Positions 1 to 11,884 of a stretch of DNA of 64,000 nucleotides are shown in pieces. Source of the DNA: Schistosoma haematobium (taxonomy: Eukaryota; Platyhelminthes; Trematoda; Strigeidida; Schistosomatidae); contig NC_067196.1 of assembly GCF_000699445.3 (NCBI RefSeq), positions 83,008,364 to 83,072,363 on the forward strand, given 5' to 3'. The translations under genes and the position numbers were made by a program. The notes under the pieces were generated by a model, which was not told the origin of the DNA, did no database searches, and saw only the letters and a program-made list of their open reading frames with translations. Positions within the stretch are counted from its first letter, which is position 1; each line of letters opens with the position of its first letter.

Positions 1-165
1 CTTCTTCAGGTTTCGTCCTATTTGCGACTAGTCGGTTGAATGTACTCGCATCTCAGAGTTAATGGTCACTCCGGGACTCGAAATTCAAAATAAATGTGCA
101 TGTTTTAAAACTAAATTATCTTGTGCAGTTTCGTTCAGCCCTTTATTTATTAACCATGTGAAAAT
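1..165 (-). mobile_element. Smα-derived segment at the left edge
   Basis: The first about 90 bases are the ribozyme/B-box part of Smα (reverse complement CCGACTAGTCGCAAATAGG, ACGAAAC). The rest, to about 165, matches the non-Smα sequence after the copy at 63331-63420. It is cut by the window edge. Confidence 0.6.
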
Positions 166-1124
166 AATAAATAGTCAATTTGATCGCATGTTTATCAGTC
201 TTTCAGACTTTATGTATCCAGTTGCCACTTCGCAATTATTAACAAACAGTTTTCATCTCTTAGAACAATACTCTGGATTATTTGTAATTATGATAGTAGT
301 TAAAATTGGAGTCATAGATTCATGTCCTGTCTTATTTAGGACTTATCAGGTGGATGTACCACCAAGTGTTTGTGTTCATACCAAGACTCGAACCCCAGCA
401 TCTTTCATGTTGGTGTTTGTAAGCCATTGGTGCTAATACCCCAATCTAATAAGTTATATCATGTAGTAAGTGATAAACAACTGTTCATCAATAATTGAAA
501 AAAAAAAATCTATGAAACATCAACATGCCGAGTGAGCTATAGAGCAATTTTAAATAATGTTGAACTGTTTGAATGCATTATAATAAATTACTAATTAACC
601 ATCTACCATATTACCTTGTATTCAAACACATTCAATCAGAATCCTTTCTTCTATTGTAAACTACTAGCATATCGTAGCTAATAGTTAAAGTTATAAAAAA
701 GGAATTAAACTTTAAAAGGTTGGTATATTAAGAACAAGCTTTGTGTATATCAATTGTAATTGTATAACAATTCTGAAGAATAACTTGCATTTTTCACCAC
801 ATACATCTGTATCTTTTACTAGATCCCACAAATTTTTTTAAATTTTTTGTTCCAAAACTTCTTAAATGTTAACTGTTATATTTATGTCTAAATAATAAAA
901 ATAGTAACACATAAGATGTTCACGTGTTAATCATCTGTATTGACTTAATGATACAATAACTTAGAAATAAAATAACTGGTAAACACAAAACAATTATCTG
1001 TTCCTGTATACGTAGATGAAATAACATTTATAATTTAACCTATAAAATGTTTTTTGTTTTCAAGTAGTAATTCGTTATTGCAGAAAATGGTGTCAAAAAC
1101 TAGAGTTCTTTGTGAGAAGTCGTG
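166..1124. other. AT-rich stretch, nothing recognised
   Basis: No coding signal, repeat family or RNA gene recognised. The 124-codon frame at 62-436 starts in a Smα remnant and has no domain. Confidence 0.5.
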
Positions 1125-1425
1125 ACCAGTGGAGTCAGGTAGAGATTGGTATCTACCTCAGACAATGAATGAATGGTTGCGCGGTTATTCATAGACCGAT
1201 TAAAGTTAGACATTAACACTGGTGGATGCCGGCTCAGTGATCTGTGGGTTGATTGTTCTCGCACGAAACCAAAGGTTCCGGGTTCGAATCCCACGACGGG
1301 GTTCGTGGGTGCACACTACTAAGGAGTCCTATACTAGAACGAAACGACCATCCACTACTTCCAGGTTTTTCCATGGTGGTCTATCTTACATCAAAATTAC
1401 TACAATCTTCACAAAAACCTCATTA
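1125..1425 (+). mobile_element. tRNA-headed SINE, diverged
   Basis: Head GCCGGCTCAGTGATCTG and B box GGGTTCGAATCCC are clear. The hammerhead core is CTAAGGA, so G5 is lost and the fold should be inactive. The tail ends near AATCTTCACAAAAACC. Confidence 0.78.
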
Positions 1426-1834
1426 TGATAATAATAAAAAACCTAGACAGTTTAACTTGACTAAAATGATTTTTTGATTGGTCCGTTTGAAAAGCCAATC
1501 AGATGTCTAATTAAACATAATTTACTATTTTTCAAATATCTTACATGATTATTAATTTAATTTTATAGTATGTTGGATAACTTATAGTAATAATAAATGG
1601 AAATTTCTATTAATTTACTAAAGTGAATCATATTTTTTGGAAAAAATATTTACTGGTGTGGATATAGTACTTATATATAGATATTACTACTGATAATTCT
1701 TATCAAGGTTAATTATAATTGAAGAAAATGAATGATGATATGTAAGTTTGCTTTATTGAATTGTTTTATTATTATCAATAAGAAAAAAAGCATATTGGTT
1801 ATTGTTTCTTATATATGTTATGAGATAGTAACTT

Positions 1835-2075
1835 ATTGAAGACAATGGTAGACGGTGGCGTAATTTCGTGGATTGGTTAAAGTTAAACATTAACACTAGT
1901 GGATGCCAGCTCAGTGATGTAGTGGTTAAGCGTTCTAGTGCAAGATCGATAGGTCTTGGGTCCGAATCTCAAGAAGGGGGATCTTGGATTCGCACTTCTG
2001 AGGAGTCCGACAATAGTACGAAACGGCCGCTCAGTGCTTCCAGGTTTTTCATGATGATCTAGCTTCAGTTGACTT
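1835..2075 (+). mobile_element. tRNA-headed SINE with non-cleavable hammerhead
   Basis: Contains leader, AGCTCAGTGATGTAGTGG, and GGGTCCGAATC. CTGAGGA and GAAA are kept, but the site reads GGCCGCT in place of GGCCGTC, so the NUH triplet is missing. Confidence 0.75.
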
Positions 2076-2416
2076 ATGAATTCAACTATAAAGTTTCTTA
2101 TGTGTTTGTTTTTGTTATTTCATCTTATTTCATTATTTATTATTATTGAGTTTTGAAGAATATCATAATGATTAATTGGTGAAATGTTGAAATACTTGGT
2201 GCCAAATAGTTGAATTCCTTGTTTAATGCTTTACAAAATGAAATTAATTTGAAATTTTCTATGTATGAACAAAGTCAAATTTCTTATACATTTGAAAGAA
2301 GGCACAGATATACAAATTAAAACAATCTATTCAATTGATGTAAATTTAACTAAAAAAAGCAGAAAGCAAATGCTTCTATATTATTTGCAATTGTAGTCAG
2401 TAATAATTATAATCAG

Positions 2417-2743
2417 AAGCGGTTTTGTGGAGATTTTAGAAATTTCACTGATTGAAATCGTGAGTCAATTAAAGCTAGACCAACATGGAAAACCTGGAAG
2501 AACTGGACGGCCGTTTCATCCTAGCATGGGACTCCTCAGCAGTGCGCATCCACGATCCCGCACCCCGCGAGATTCAAACCCAGGACCTATCAGTCTCGCG
2601 CCAGGCGCTTAACCAACTAGACCACTGAGCCGGCATCCAGTGTTGTTAATGTCTAACTTCAACCAATTCACGAAGTTGCGCCACAGTACACCATTTTCTT
2701 CAGTGAGTTGATTTCTCACAGCAGACCTGGTTGAACTCCACTG
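2417..2743 (-). mobile_element. tRNA-headed SINE, nearly complete
   Basis: Reverse complement reads leader, A box (GGCTCAGTGGTCTAG), B box (GGTTTGAATC), hammerhead and 3' tail ending near AAAACCGCTTC. A 61-codon frame inside it is not a gene. Confidence 0.82.
2500..2545 (-). ncRNA. Predicted hammerhead ribozyme, core intact
   Basis: CTGAGGA, GAAA and GUC triplet are intact and stem III ACGG/CCGT is perfect. Stem II has a G-U pair and stem I one C-U mismatch. Confidence 0.55.
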
Positions 2744-3324
2744 GTAACGGTAATCACATGATAATCACATGGTTCTACTATAGTTGGTGATATTCTTCTT
2801 GATCTATATCTTATTTCTCAAACAGATAACAACTGTCCACTGAAATGATAAGAAAATAACTAATTATCTGTTTTGGGTAATAAGTGATTTATGTAGTAGT
2901 TAGCTTTTACAGATATTCAAAGTTAATGACATTTGGGTAAATAGTTAGATATTAGGAAATAAGTGATAGCTGGGATTTTTTCTTAGTTATAGATTTCGTA
3001 AGAGTGTATAACCAACCATTGATATGTTGAGGATCGACACTATATGAGATCTTTTGCTTTGAAATTGTCCGAATTTAAAGTTGTATTTCGAAGTTCCATG
3101 GAAAAATTCGTATTCTTACATTTTAAACACTAAATAGTATGTTAAAAAACACACCATATTTTTGTTATTTTTATCGTATATTCTCTTGTCCAGTTTCATG
3201 TTTGTTTGTTTTTTTGAGAATCCAATTTTGATGAATTACCACCTTTTCACAACTTGAAAATTGTTAATTTTACTAAATGTAAGGTCATCTGTTTAACTAA
3301 TAGTCATTAACTTAATAATTGAAT

Positions 3325-3433
3325 TTGTGAGTCAATTGAAGTTAAACCTCCATGGTAAACCTGGAAGCACTGAATGGCCGTCTCGTCCTTAGTTTGGGAC
3401 TCCTCAGCAGTACACATCCACGATCGCATCATA
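3325..3433 (-). mobile_element. tRNA-headed SINE, 3' fragment
   Basis: Reverse complement contains CTGCTGAGGAGTCCC and the CAGGTTTACCATGG-type 3' part. The GAAA is mutated to GAGA. The tRNA head is missing. Confidence 0.7.
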
Positions 3434-4463
3434 CGAATTAGTTATTAATTTAATTTGCTAATAACAGCAATATAGTTATATTGTCTAAAATTCGTTTATA
3501 ATATTAATTATGTTTTACATTATATGTAACATAAACGTTTAACCATATAAAGTAAAGATAGAATTCAAATCTTTCATAAAAGTGTATGTAAAAACAATAT
3601 CAGTAGTTGAACTTTCTTCAATGACAAGTAACAATCAAGTAAAATTTCCTTCCATGAAAAATTCAGTTGTTTTTTTTTCCAAAGCAAAATACGGTAGAAA
3701 CAAACCTTCAGAAAACAAAATCACTTGTAGTCAATGGGAATGTAGGTGATATAAATGAATAATTAATCACATGAAAAACTCAAAATAGATTAAGATTAGT
3801 AGTCCCGGTTGAAATTATTGTTTAAGGTTAAGATTAGGAATTAGTAATCATAATGAGTAGACTGGGAAATGTTGCTTGGCTATACGGTTTGACACTGATG
3901 TAATCATTTCTTTGATTTTAATTGTCCGGAATCATAAAATTTTACTTCGAAAATTCGTGATTCATGTTTGAACTTATGAACTGGTCATCAATTTAAAGTT
4001 GCTAACTTTTTTGCCATTCTTTCGCTTGATATGCCAATTTATATTACTTGTTTTAGTAACAACATATAAACAGATTTTACTTGTTTCTTACAACATGTCC
4101 ATCACCAGTTTTTGGATTTCTTTCCGTAATCTGATTGATTTGTCAAAGAAAACATACTTATCCATTTAAAAATCACTGGTAAACAGTCGCTAGAATTACT
4201 CAAAAGTAATTTTTATATATAATGTCTTCCGTATAGTCAGGACCTAAAGTTTTACAAACTGCTACATAAATAGCAGTCTACAACTTGTTTACGATGCAGT
4301 TTAATTTTAAATAGTAAATCGTTTCTGTCAACCATCCGTTTCAGCTGAAAGTTCAGTAATTAGTGAGACCAAATTAAATTAAATTTAGTATATTTCTAGT
4401 TAAACCTACCTCATTATTTACCTAAACTATTATTAAGAATCTTAATTGAATCAGAGAAAGTCA

Positions 4464-4985
4464 CTTACTTACACACATCTGTTACCCCTCGTAGAGTAGT
4501 TCAGGCCATCGAACAGAAACCTCCAACCAATTTTGTCTTAGCTTCTCCATCCCATTTGTTGACAGTTGTCATTCATCCTTTTGATGTCTGCTTTCGATTC
4601 TCGACTCAATGTGTTCTTTGGCTATCATCTTTCCTGTTTCCCTTCAGGATTCCAAGTAAGCGCTTGCCTCGTGATACAGTTTGGTGATTTCTTCACTGTA
4701 TGTCCTATCCAATCCCAACGTCATTTCCTAATTTCCTCTTCAGATGGATGTTCGCTTGTTCTCTATCATAGTATATTATTGCTGATGCTATTCGGTCAAG
4801 ATACATTAAGTATCTTGAGTAGACAAATGTTTATAAATACCCGTACACTTTCGATGATAGTGGTATTAGTTCGTCAAGTATTGACAATAGAACTGCCTCG
4901 ACATTCATATTACAAATTTTGAATTTGATGTTGGCTTGTAGACAGCTGTTTTGAGTTTTATATGTTTTTCAATTGTAAGAAGTAG
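4464..4985 (-). mobile_element. SR2/RTE-like LINE, 3' fragment
   Basis: Begins on the plus strand with CACTTACTTACAC, the complement of a TAAG-type RTE tail, followed by the CTGTTAC and AGCATTCTCC-type blocks found in the intact copy at 21921-22717. Coding content is the decayed C-terminal RT region. Confidence 0.7.
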
Positions 4986-5091
4986 AGAAAAGCAATTGTA
5001 ATTTCAAATGTTAACATCACGGAATAATTTTGTCAGCACTTTATGAAATGAACATGTAATTGACAAATTTGAAACCAACATACGTTTAAAA

Positions 5092-5386
5092 CCACTTGGT
5101 ATTGTTTACTTGAATCTTGTCATTATTGTTTAAGAATTCAATTGATCAGTCTCTTATTTGCATATGTGCATCCTGTGAGTATTGCCTCGATGTTGCTTTA
5201 AATCACAAGCTTTATAAGCAAAGATAGATGATGGCTAGCAGTAGAATCCAGGACGCGCGTTTCGTCCCATTCAAGACTAGTCAGCTGAATGTACCTGTAC
5301 TTCAGATTTGATGTTCACTCCGGGACTCCAGCCCAATACCATTCACTTCAAACCCCCTCGCGTTTTTCATATAGCTACTGAGTCCT
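5092..5386 (-). mobile_element. Smα-type hammerhead SINE (left arm of an inverted pair)
   Basis: Reverse complement reads the tRNA-like head (AGCTATATG region, B-box-like GGAGTCCCGGAGTG), then the ribozyme region with GGGACGAAACGCGCGTCCTGG and the AAGCTTGTGA-type tail. The core is CTGACTA, so the catalytic G8 is T. Smα is a known schistosome retroposon with hammerheads. Confidence 0.8.
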
Positions 5387-5387
5387 A

Positions 5388-5554
5388 ATAGTTAAGTGAA
5401 TAATGCGATAGTATTTGAATTGAACGGTACTAGATTCCAGTCCCGGAGTGAACATCAACTCTGAAATGCAGATACATCCATCTGACAAGTCTCAAATGAG
5501 ACAAAACGCGTATCTTGGATTCCACTACTAGCCACTATCCATCTTTGCTTACAA
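5388..5554 (+). mobile_element. Smα-type hammerhead SINE (right arm of an inverted pair)
   Basis: Plus-strand head (TAGTTAAGTGAATAATGCG), B box remnant, then CTGACAAGTCTCAAATGAGAC, AAAAC, and GATTCCACTACTAGCC. Both the core (CTGACAA) and the GAAA are damaged. Confidence 0.78.
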
Positions 5555-6418
5555 CATACATTTAATATTAACAAAAAATTTATAGTTCTAAAAACTTATC
5601 ATTAGAAAATTCTTTAATTAGAAAAACCATGATAAAAAGAAAACTTTACATCTCAAGTTACATAAATCACTTATCTGTTTAATTAACATAACCATATAAA
5701 CGATTTAACAAATAGTTTTGTTTTTCGTTTTAGCATATTTCACCACTTGTTTTTCTCTTTATAAACTAATAGACATTGTACAAATTTGTTTTGTTATTTT
5801 CTGACAAAATTGTCTAGAAAATGTTCAAAAACATGATCGAAGCTGAATGTTGTCTAATGGTTTTTATCCTAGTTTCATTGTATAAATGCATGAATTATGA
5901 AATAGATCATGCATGACACTGTTCCTTTTGTTTGTTTCTTTGTTTGTTTGTCTTCAGTATTCAATGAACAGAAATGTATTCTAATTTATGTAAAAAAAAA
6001 TAAAGCAAAACAACATCGGATGTATTTTTAAGGAATAAGAATATAAAGAAATATGAGAATGATCTTGATCACTTCTATAGAAAATGAATCTTCGAGAAGA
6101 GATAAATCACTGCGTGATCTTTTGTTTAATAACGTGAATAATGACGTAATATCTTATGATATATATTCCATTAATAAAACGATACCACCATTGTATATAC
6201 ATAAGAGAGTATAAAACAAAAGTCTTTTAAATGATTTATATTTGTGTATGGTTGTTATTAACCATAGCAACAGAATTTTTATTTTCTTAATATTTCATCA
6301 ATTTTATTCAATAATACCGTGTGACAAATATTCTGGATTTATATTCAGTAGTATGTGTGACTGTAATGAGTAGTCATTGATAACTTGAGATAAAATATTT
6401 GTTAAGGTATTTTTGTAA

Positions 6419-6575
6419 GCAATGATGGATAGTGGCTAGCAGTGGAATCCAGGACGCGTGTTTCGTCCTATTTTGAACTCGTCGGCTGAATGTACCTGCA
6501 TCTCAGAGTTCATGTTCACTCTGGGACTAGAACGTAGTACCACTCGCTCCAAACGCCATCGCGTTATCTACTCAG
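6419..6575 (-). mobile_element. Smα-type SINE (left arm of an inverted pair)
   Basis: Reverse complement includes CCGACGAGTTC, AGGACGAAACACGCGTCCTGG and GATTCCACTGCTAGCC. The core has U4 changed to C, while the G8, GAAA and GUC site are kept. Confidence 0.78.
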
Positions 6576-7130
6576 CTACTGCTAGCCACTATCCATCATT
6601 CCTTACAAAAAGCTTGTGAATTAAGGCAATATCGAGGCATACGCACAGCATGCGCATATGCCAATATTTATTTATTTATTTATTATTTATTATTATAAGC
6701 TTTATTCAATATTATATTTTTGGTACAATATAGAATTTTCAGCACAAAGTATTTCAACAAGTTTCCGTTTCTTTCTTCTTGATCGATCCTGACGATAAAT
6801 ATTGAGTGATCGCCAGTTAGATGTTAGCAGTCCAGTAAATGAACATCTGAATAGTGTATATTCTTTTCTCTGCATACTACCAACGACCACATTATCTCTT
6901 ATTGATCTTTTTGTAACTTTGACAACGAAAGGTTGTACATTTTTCAGAAATGCACCAGGATAAGTTATGCGATTAACAGACATAATGATATATCAAAACA
7001 AACAAAAATGGATAACTTGTTGAAATATCTAGATGGCAGGAACAGGTAGCCCAGACGCTCAAGCAGACTGATCAGTCGCAGTCTTAAACCTCAATGGGAA
7101 GATACAAGTTAAACAATACCAAGTGAATTT
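6576..7130 (+). mobile_element. Smα-type SINE tail, split by the mini-LINE
   Basis: Begins with ACTGCTAGCCACTATCCATC, the inverse of 6421-6443. The tail breaks at ATGCCAATA (6666) and resumes near 7061 with CTGATCAGTCGCAGTC and ATCAAT-like sequence to ACAATACCAAGTG. Confidence 0.75.
6667..7068 (-). mobile_element. Internally deleted mini-LINE (5' region joined to 3' tail)
   Basis: In reverse complement the first part matches 11973-12240 of the LINE at 11.9-15 kb. It then jumps to a short CGTCAGGATCGATC block matching about 12380-12400, and then to the LINE 3' untranslated end (CTTGTTGAAATAC, AATAAAGC) with an A/T-rich (TAAA)n-like tail at 6667-6690. Most of the endonuclease and the whole RT are missing. 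A 93-codon frame (6702-6983) spans the joins but has no function I recognise. Confidence 0.75.
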
Positions 7131-7898
7131 GTTAAGGTATTTTAGATACTCAGTCATCTACAATAAACTTATTTCAGTTATTTTGTTCTAACAGCTGATT
7201 GATTTCTGTCTATCAAAAATAAATCGGGCCACTAGACTAAGTGAGTAGAGATTACCAAAACAAGAATTAAGCGTATCACACAAGTTAAACAGCCAAAGAT
7301 GATGTAATATTATTTGAATAGTAAATATAATCCTTTAAGATTCTATTACATAAATTATATACATCTGTATGTGATATGGTTTCGTGAATATGGGATGATT
7401 TTATTGATTTCAGTCTCAAAGATGGTTTCAATGCATCAAGAGGATTCCATAAATAAACATGTTTCTAATTAACTTTATTTGAAATTAAGAGAGTTTAAAA
7501 GTAATAAATCATAAAGTTAGAACCATTGTTTCTCACATGTCTTCAGGTAATTTTAATAAAATGGTGTAATATTATAGGCATTTAATTTACTCATGACCGT
7601 TACTATAAATTATTAATCAATATGGTATTTTAGTTATTTTTTTCATGACGTTAATTATACATATCAATGAACAAAACCTATCATTCACCAATGAAAATAA
7701 AAAGAAATTTATTATATATTACTCAAATGATCCAACATGATAGTTCAATAAGTAATAGACGTACTATTGAGCATATTGTAGTAACTGCACTTAGACAAGC
7801 TGAAAGATTTTGTGATACTTGATATGAGTTACAGGTTGACCTTGAATATTTCCAAGCAAGTGATAGTCTCAAAACTTCCTTATATCTTAATTTCCTCC

Positions 7899-8022
7899 GT
7901 CTGCGACCATACCACATTGAAAGCACCGGTTCTCGTCCGATCACCGCAGTTAAGCAATGCTGGGCCCGGTCAGTACTTGTATGGGTGGCTGGCTGGCTGG
8001 GAATACCGGGTGTCGCCGGCTT
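7899..8022 (+). rRNA. 5S rRNA-like sequence (head of a SINE-like composite, likely pseudogene)
   Basis: About 124 bases read as 5S rRNA: GACCATACCAC, GAAAGCACCGG, AGTTAAGCAATG, GGGCCCGGT, and the 3' block GGGAATACCGGGTGTCG. The internal promoter region is mostly kept. Differences include GCTGGCTGGCTGG in place of the usual GACCGCCTGG. It is fused directly to the repeat body, which argues against an array 5S gene. Confidence 0.78.
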
Positions 8023-8553
8023 AAATAATAGCCTCTAAATGCCCTGGTACAGCCGAGAATGAGCAGGGTCCGCTCTCTCTCTCGAAATGCTCTCACATGA
8101 CCACGCGTATATAGCCTCTGCCAGGGAAGTCATACTCACTACCTTCTCGTGGCGAGGGTGTTGTTTACGAAATTGAGAGAACAAAAAACGAATGTTCGAC
8201 TGTTTACCCGGGTTGGTGGACATGGAGAGTCCACCTAGGAGAGTTAGAAAACCCTGATTCCAAACCAGTGGTGTACATGGACTCCAATATCCTGAGGGGA
8301 CAAATGGCGTATGAACCACTCGTTGGTCACCGGTTACCAGGGGACTGCATCTCCTTACGATGCTCCACTGCGTTGTGGATCAGATTTTCAGGTCGAAGGC
8401 TCCGGGTGTGGCCACCTAAGAAAACCACCTGCTCCGGTTTTGGCACCCACGCAGTACCGCAGCCCTCACACAAATCAAATGAGATCTGTGTAGCGCATAT
8501 GTATTTGTTGCCTTCTTGTACTAATATCTATGTGCTCAAATAAAATAAAAATA
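7899..8553 (+). mobile_element. 5S-headed SINE-like composite repeat
   Basis: The 5S-like head (7899-8022) is followed by a GC-rich body of about 510 bases and an A-rich tail (AAATAAAATAAAAATAA, about 8539-8555). The body recurs in reverse orientation at 16785-17305 with its own A-rich tail, and its last part recurs at 44306-44391. This layout (Pol III head, body, A-rich tail) resembles 5S-derived SINEs known in other animals. Neither other copy has the 5S head. Confidence 0.6.
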
Positions 8554-8964
8554 ATCTTTAACTTGGAAGACTTATCTTTAATTTTCTAAATGTTGTCAAA
8601 ATGATACATTCCTAATCCTAACAGAACAGCACAACAAAGATAATTAACAGTCCCTGATATATTTACATCAAACAATGTCTGTTTTGAATAAAATCAGTAA
8701 TTTGGAGTGAACGACATATAAATTTATTTTTATTTGGGAATTTCAGTTCGAATAAAAAGCAACTATTATTAACATTTAACAATCTTCCAGGTAACTTCAC
8801 AAGATAAGTAAACCCTATGATCTATAATGTGAATCTGAATACGAAAAATATCCAACGGAAAGTAATATATGTAACACCCTATTTTAGGTTGTAGATATTT
8901 TCATGGTCACTAACGCTATTGATTTAACAATATTTCATTTTTTGAGTATTCAACCCTAATTCCG

Positions 8965-9560
8965 AATGTTCGCCGACCGTTGTTGCTACCTTGGCGTGGT
9001 GGTCGGGCTTGCTTATCGTGATGAAGCGACTGAGCTATAGTGACTGGAACAACTGTTCCTCAAGGTCCTACCATGTCAGACAGGTCGGTTGAAGAGCGGT
9101 AAGACTAAAAGCAACAAACCCAAGGTCCGAAGGCGAAGTCGTACTGCTGACTGTATAGAGGTGTGACAGCAGTAAGGTGTTTCCTTCAGACAATCAGCAT
9201 GACAGCGATGCTGCCTTCCCACAAGGAGGGGTGGGGTTAGAAAAGGTCGACCGTAAAAATGCACATCCCGCCTTATCCCACGGATATCCGTCTCCGGCAT
9301 TGAGGTCTCAACAAGTACGGAGCTAACGCAAAAATTACTCATAAAAAGGTCATGTGTGACCGATCTCAAGCAGTTGTCCCTTGGGCACTGCGGTCACGCT
9401 CTCAGGTTACTAAGACCACCTCTAATCCGGTTTTTTTTCAGGTACCTCCAGAAGAACCCTTATACAGTGCGGGCAACCGGGAAGTGATAATCGCCCTCAT
9501 ACCTCTAACAGCACTCCAGACCACTGTATTCATAACAGACCATATCCCAAATGTTCAATA
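8965..9560. repeat. GC-rich unclassified repeat
   Basis: A block of much higher GC than its surroundings, with short frames (9076-9369 minus, 9352-9591 plus) lacking recognisable domains. The style resembles the body of the 5S-headed repeat but I found no second copy in the window. Confidence 0.45.
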
Positions 9561-9591
9561 TACAGATTTTATGACTAGCATTTTGAAATAG

Positions 9592-10935
9592 ACAAAGTTT
9601 AAAATTCTAGATAATTTTAAAAGTTCCATATAAAGTCTAATAATGAAATGCTTTGATTATGTTTCCTGGGTAACGTATCAAATGATTTGGTAAATTTTCT
9701 TTAAACAACAATTATTCTTAAGTTATTGTCTTATTATTAGTTTGGTTATTTTCCTATACACAATTTTCATTCAGCTTATTAAAGAATCCATTAACATTTG
9801 AAGGATACAAACTATGCTAATGGCAATAATATTAAAAAAAACATTAAGAATTAGATACCAATGTCAATCAAGCGAAATATGATTGAAAATAATATTACAG
9901 ATTAATAATTGTTTAATGAAAACAATTACAAATAATCAGCTGAGTAATTAATAGATAGAATAGTCAATATTAAGAAAGAACAATAATTATTATTATAAAG
10001 GGTGGTTGAGAAAATAGTTGAATTTTGTAGTAAACATCATGGACTGACCTTAGTGAAGCAACTAGTAAAAATCAGAGAACACTGAACATCTATTTTTATC
10101 CTAGTTTAGAACTGTTCTACAATTCGTATCTACAGTTTCACAGGGAATAGAAATCAAGATCTCCGGTCTTTGAGAAAGACCCTAAACTCCAGAGATCTGA
10201 CTCGGAATTCGATAGTTTGTAAGTTTAACTCCATATAACCAATTTAGAAGCCTATGCTTAATTTTATTTCAAGTTGTCCAAATGTAGTCATACAGTTGTT
10301 CATCTACTTACAAATAATAGTGAATTCTAAAATAAAGAATACTTGTTAATGTTAATTTCTCTCAACAAAATAAAGAATAAATCACATCTTTGAGTTATGA
10401 CTAGAACATTTACGTTTATATGAACAGAATGCATTGAAGGCTAAGTCTCTAAATGTATCACTGATGAAATCTAACAGAATAATTATCAAGTATATTTATA
10501 TACGAAATCGACCCATTTTTTCTGGTGATCTTTTCTTTATTATTCCTTCATTATTTTCTTTAAAATCTCTGGAAAATGAAGTTACTTTTGGAAGGTTAAC
10601 TGACTAGAAGAAAGGAGGATTCCTGATTCTTAAACTTTCTAGTTCTAATAAATAGATCCGAATAATTTGTATGTTTAAAATAATTGAATCATGCTTATTA
10701 AGTTACTGACAACAAACAGTTTGTTGTCTTCTAGTTCATAAATCGTTCCTAACTGAATGACTTGATTATGTAATTAGTGAGAGTTATTGTCCTCCTAAAT
10801 ATTCCTTATGTTTGACTAGTCAATTCAGAGAGTTAAAATAAGCGTTATTAATAATTATATCTTATTATAAGTTATGCAGTTTATAAAATATTTCACTCGG
10901 TCCAGACTTTAACTGTCTTTTATGAATTTTCATTG
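9592..10935. other. AT-rich stretch, nothing recognised
   Basis: No long frame on either strand. A hairpin-like AGATCTCCGG...CCAGAGATCT pair occurs near 10158-10200 without a match elsewhere. Confidence 0.5.
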
Positions 10936-11072
10936 AGATCATAAATGGATCAATGTTAGACAACCATTGAAAACATGAAAGCACTCGATGGTCGTCTTAT
11001 CGCAGTATAGGACTCCTCATCAGTGCGCATCCACAATCCCGTATACGGGATACGAACCCATGACCTTCAGTC
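10936..11072 (-). mobile_element. tRNA-headed SINE, 3' fragment, diverged
   Basis: Reverse complement keeps a B-box-like GGTTCGTATCC, then TGGATGCGCACTGATGAGG and the downstream tail. The hammerhead spacing is disturbed. Confidence 0.65.
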
Positions 11073-11884
11073 TACTACTTATTCTCGTTACTCAATGTTT
11101 CTTTTCTATGTACTGTATGGGAAAAATGTTAATTTATATTTTAATTAGGCTTCTGATGACACTCATAATTTATAAAAAACTTTATAGAGAATACATTTTA
11201 GGCTTTTTAATATATCCCGTTGCAAATCTAAGATACTGGTTACAGTAACGTAAGAAAAAAAGACAAAAGTATTATCAGTAAGGATTTGCACTACTTTTCT
11301 ATTAACATTCATTTGTAACCTAATTTGGTTAATCTTTGTTGATAAATGTTATTTTCGAGAGAATGCCACAAAAATGGTCTTAACTGTCAGTTTATTATAG
11401 TTGTCATAGTGGACGTTAGTAGTTGGATTTCGCCCTATTCAAACAATGTATCAAGTATGACTAACAAGTATACTTACTACACATAAATGTATTAATAAAA
11501 CATAATAATTTAATAGATTAGACAGACGACTTTTTTCCTTTTCCTGAGAGTCACCTAGTTATGTTTTTGAACCGTCGAAAAACAAAATGATACAAATCCA
11601 TTTTATGATGATTTGGACTAATGTGAAGTTTGCTTCTAAACTGATGTAATGGATATTTATTCAGTTTAATTATCAATCTCTTGTTTGAATAGAGAGACTA
11701 TGTATACTACAATTGAATTACTCAGACGTTCTCAGACACGAACTTAAATAGGATTAAAACCAAGAATTTCATATCTTGGATTTTATACATAATAACTGGT
11801 AATCACTAGGCTACTAATGCCATCTTTCTAATTTCATGGAGTTCATCATTTAATATATGTATATATATGACAGTTATAAAATGG

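Noticed and set aside
7812..8024. 70-codon frame across the 5S-like region
   Set aside because: Its C-terminal half is translated 5S rRNA sequence.
10158..10200. Palindrome with AGATCT ends as a regulatory site
   Set aside because: No second copy, no neighbouring gene and weak stem. Chance is likely.
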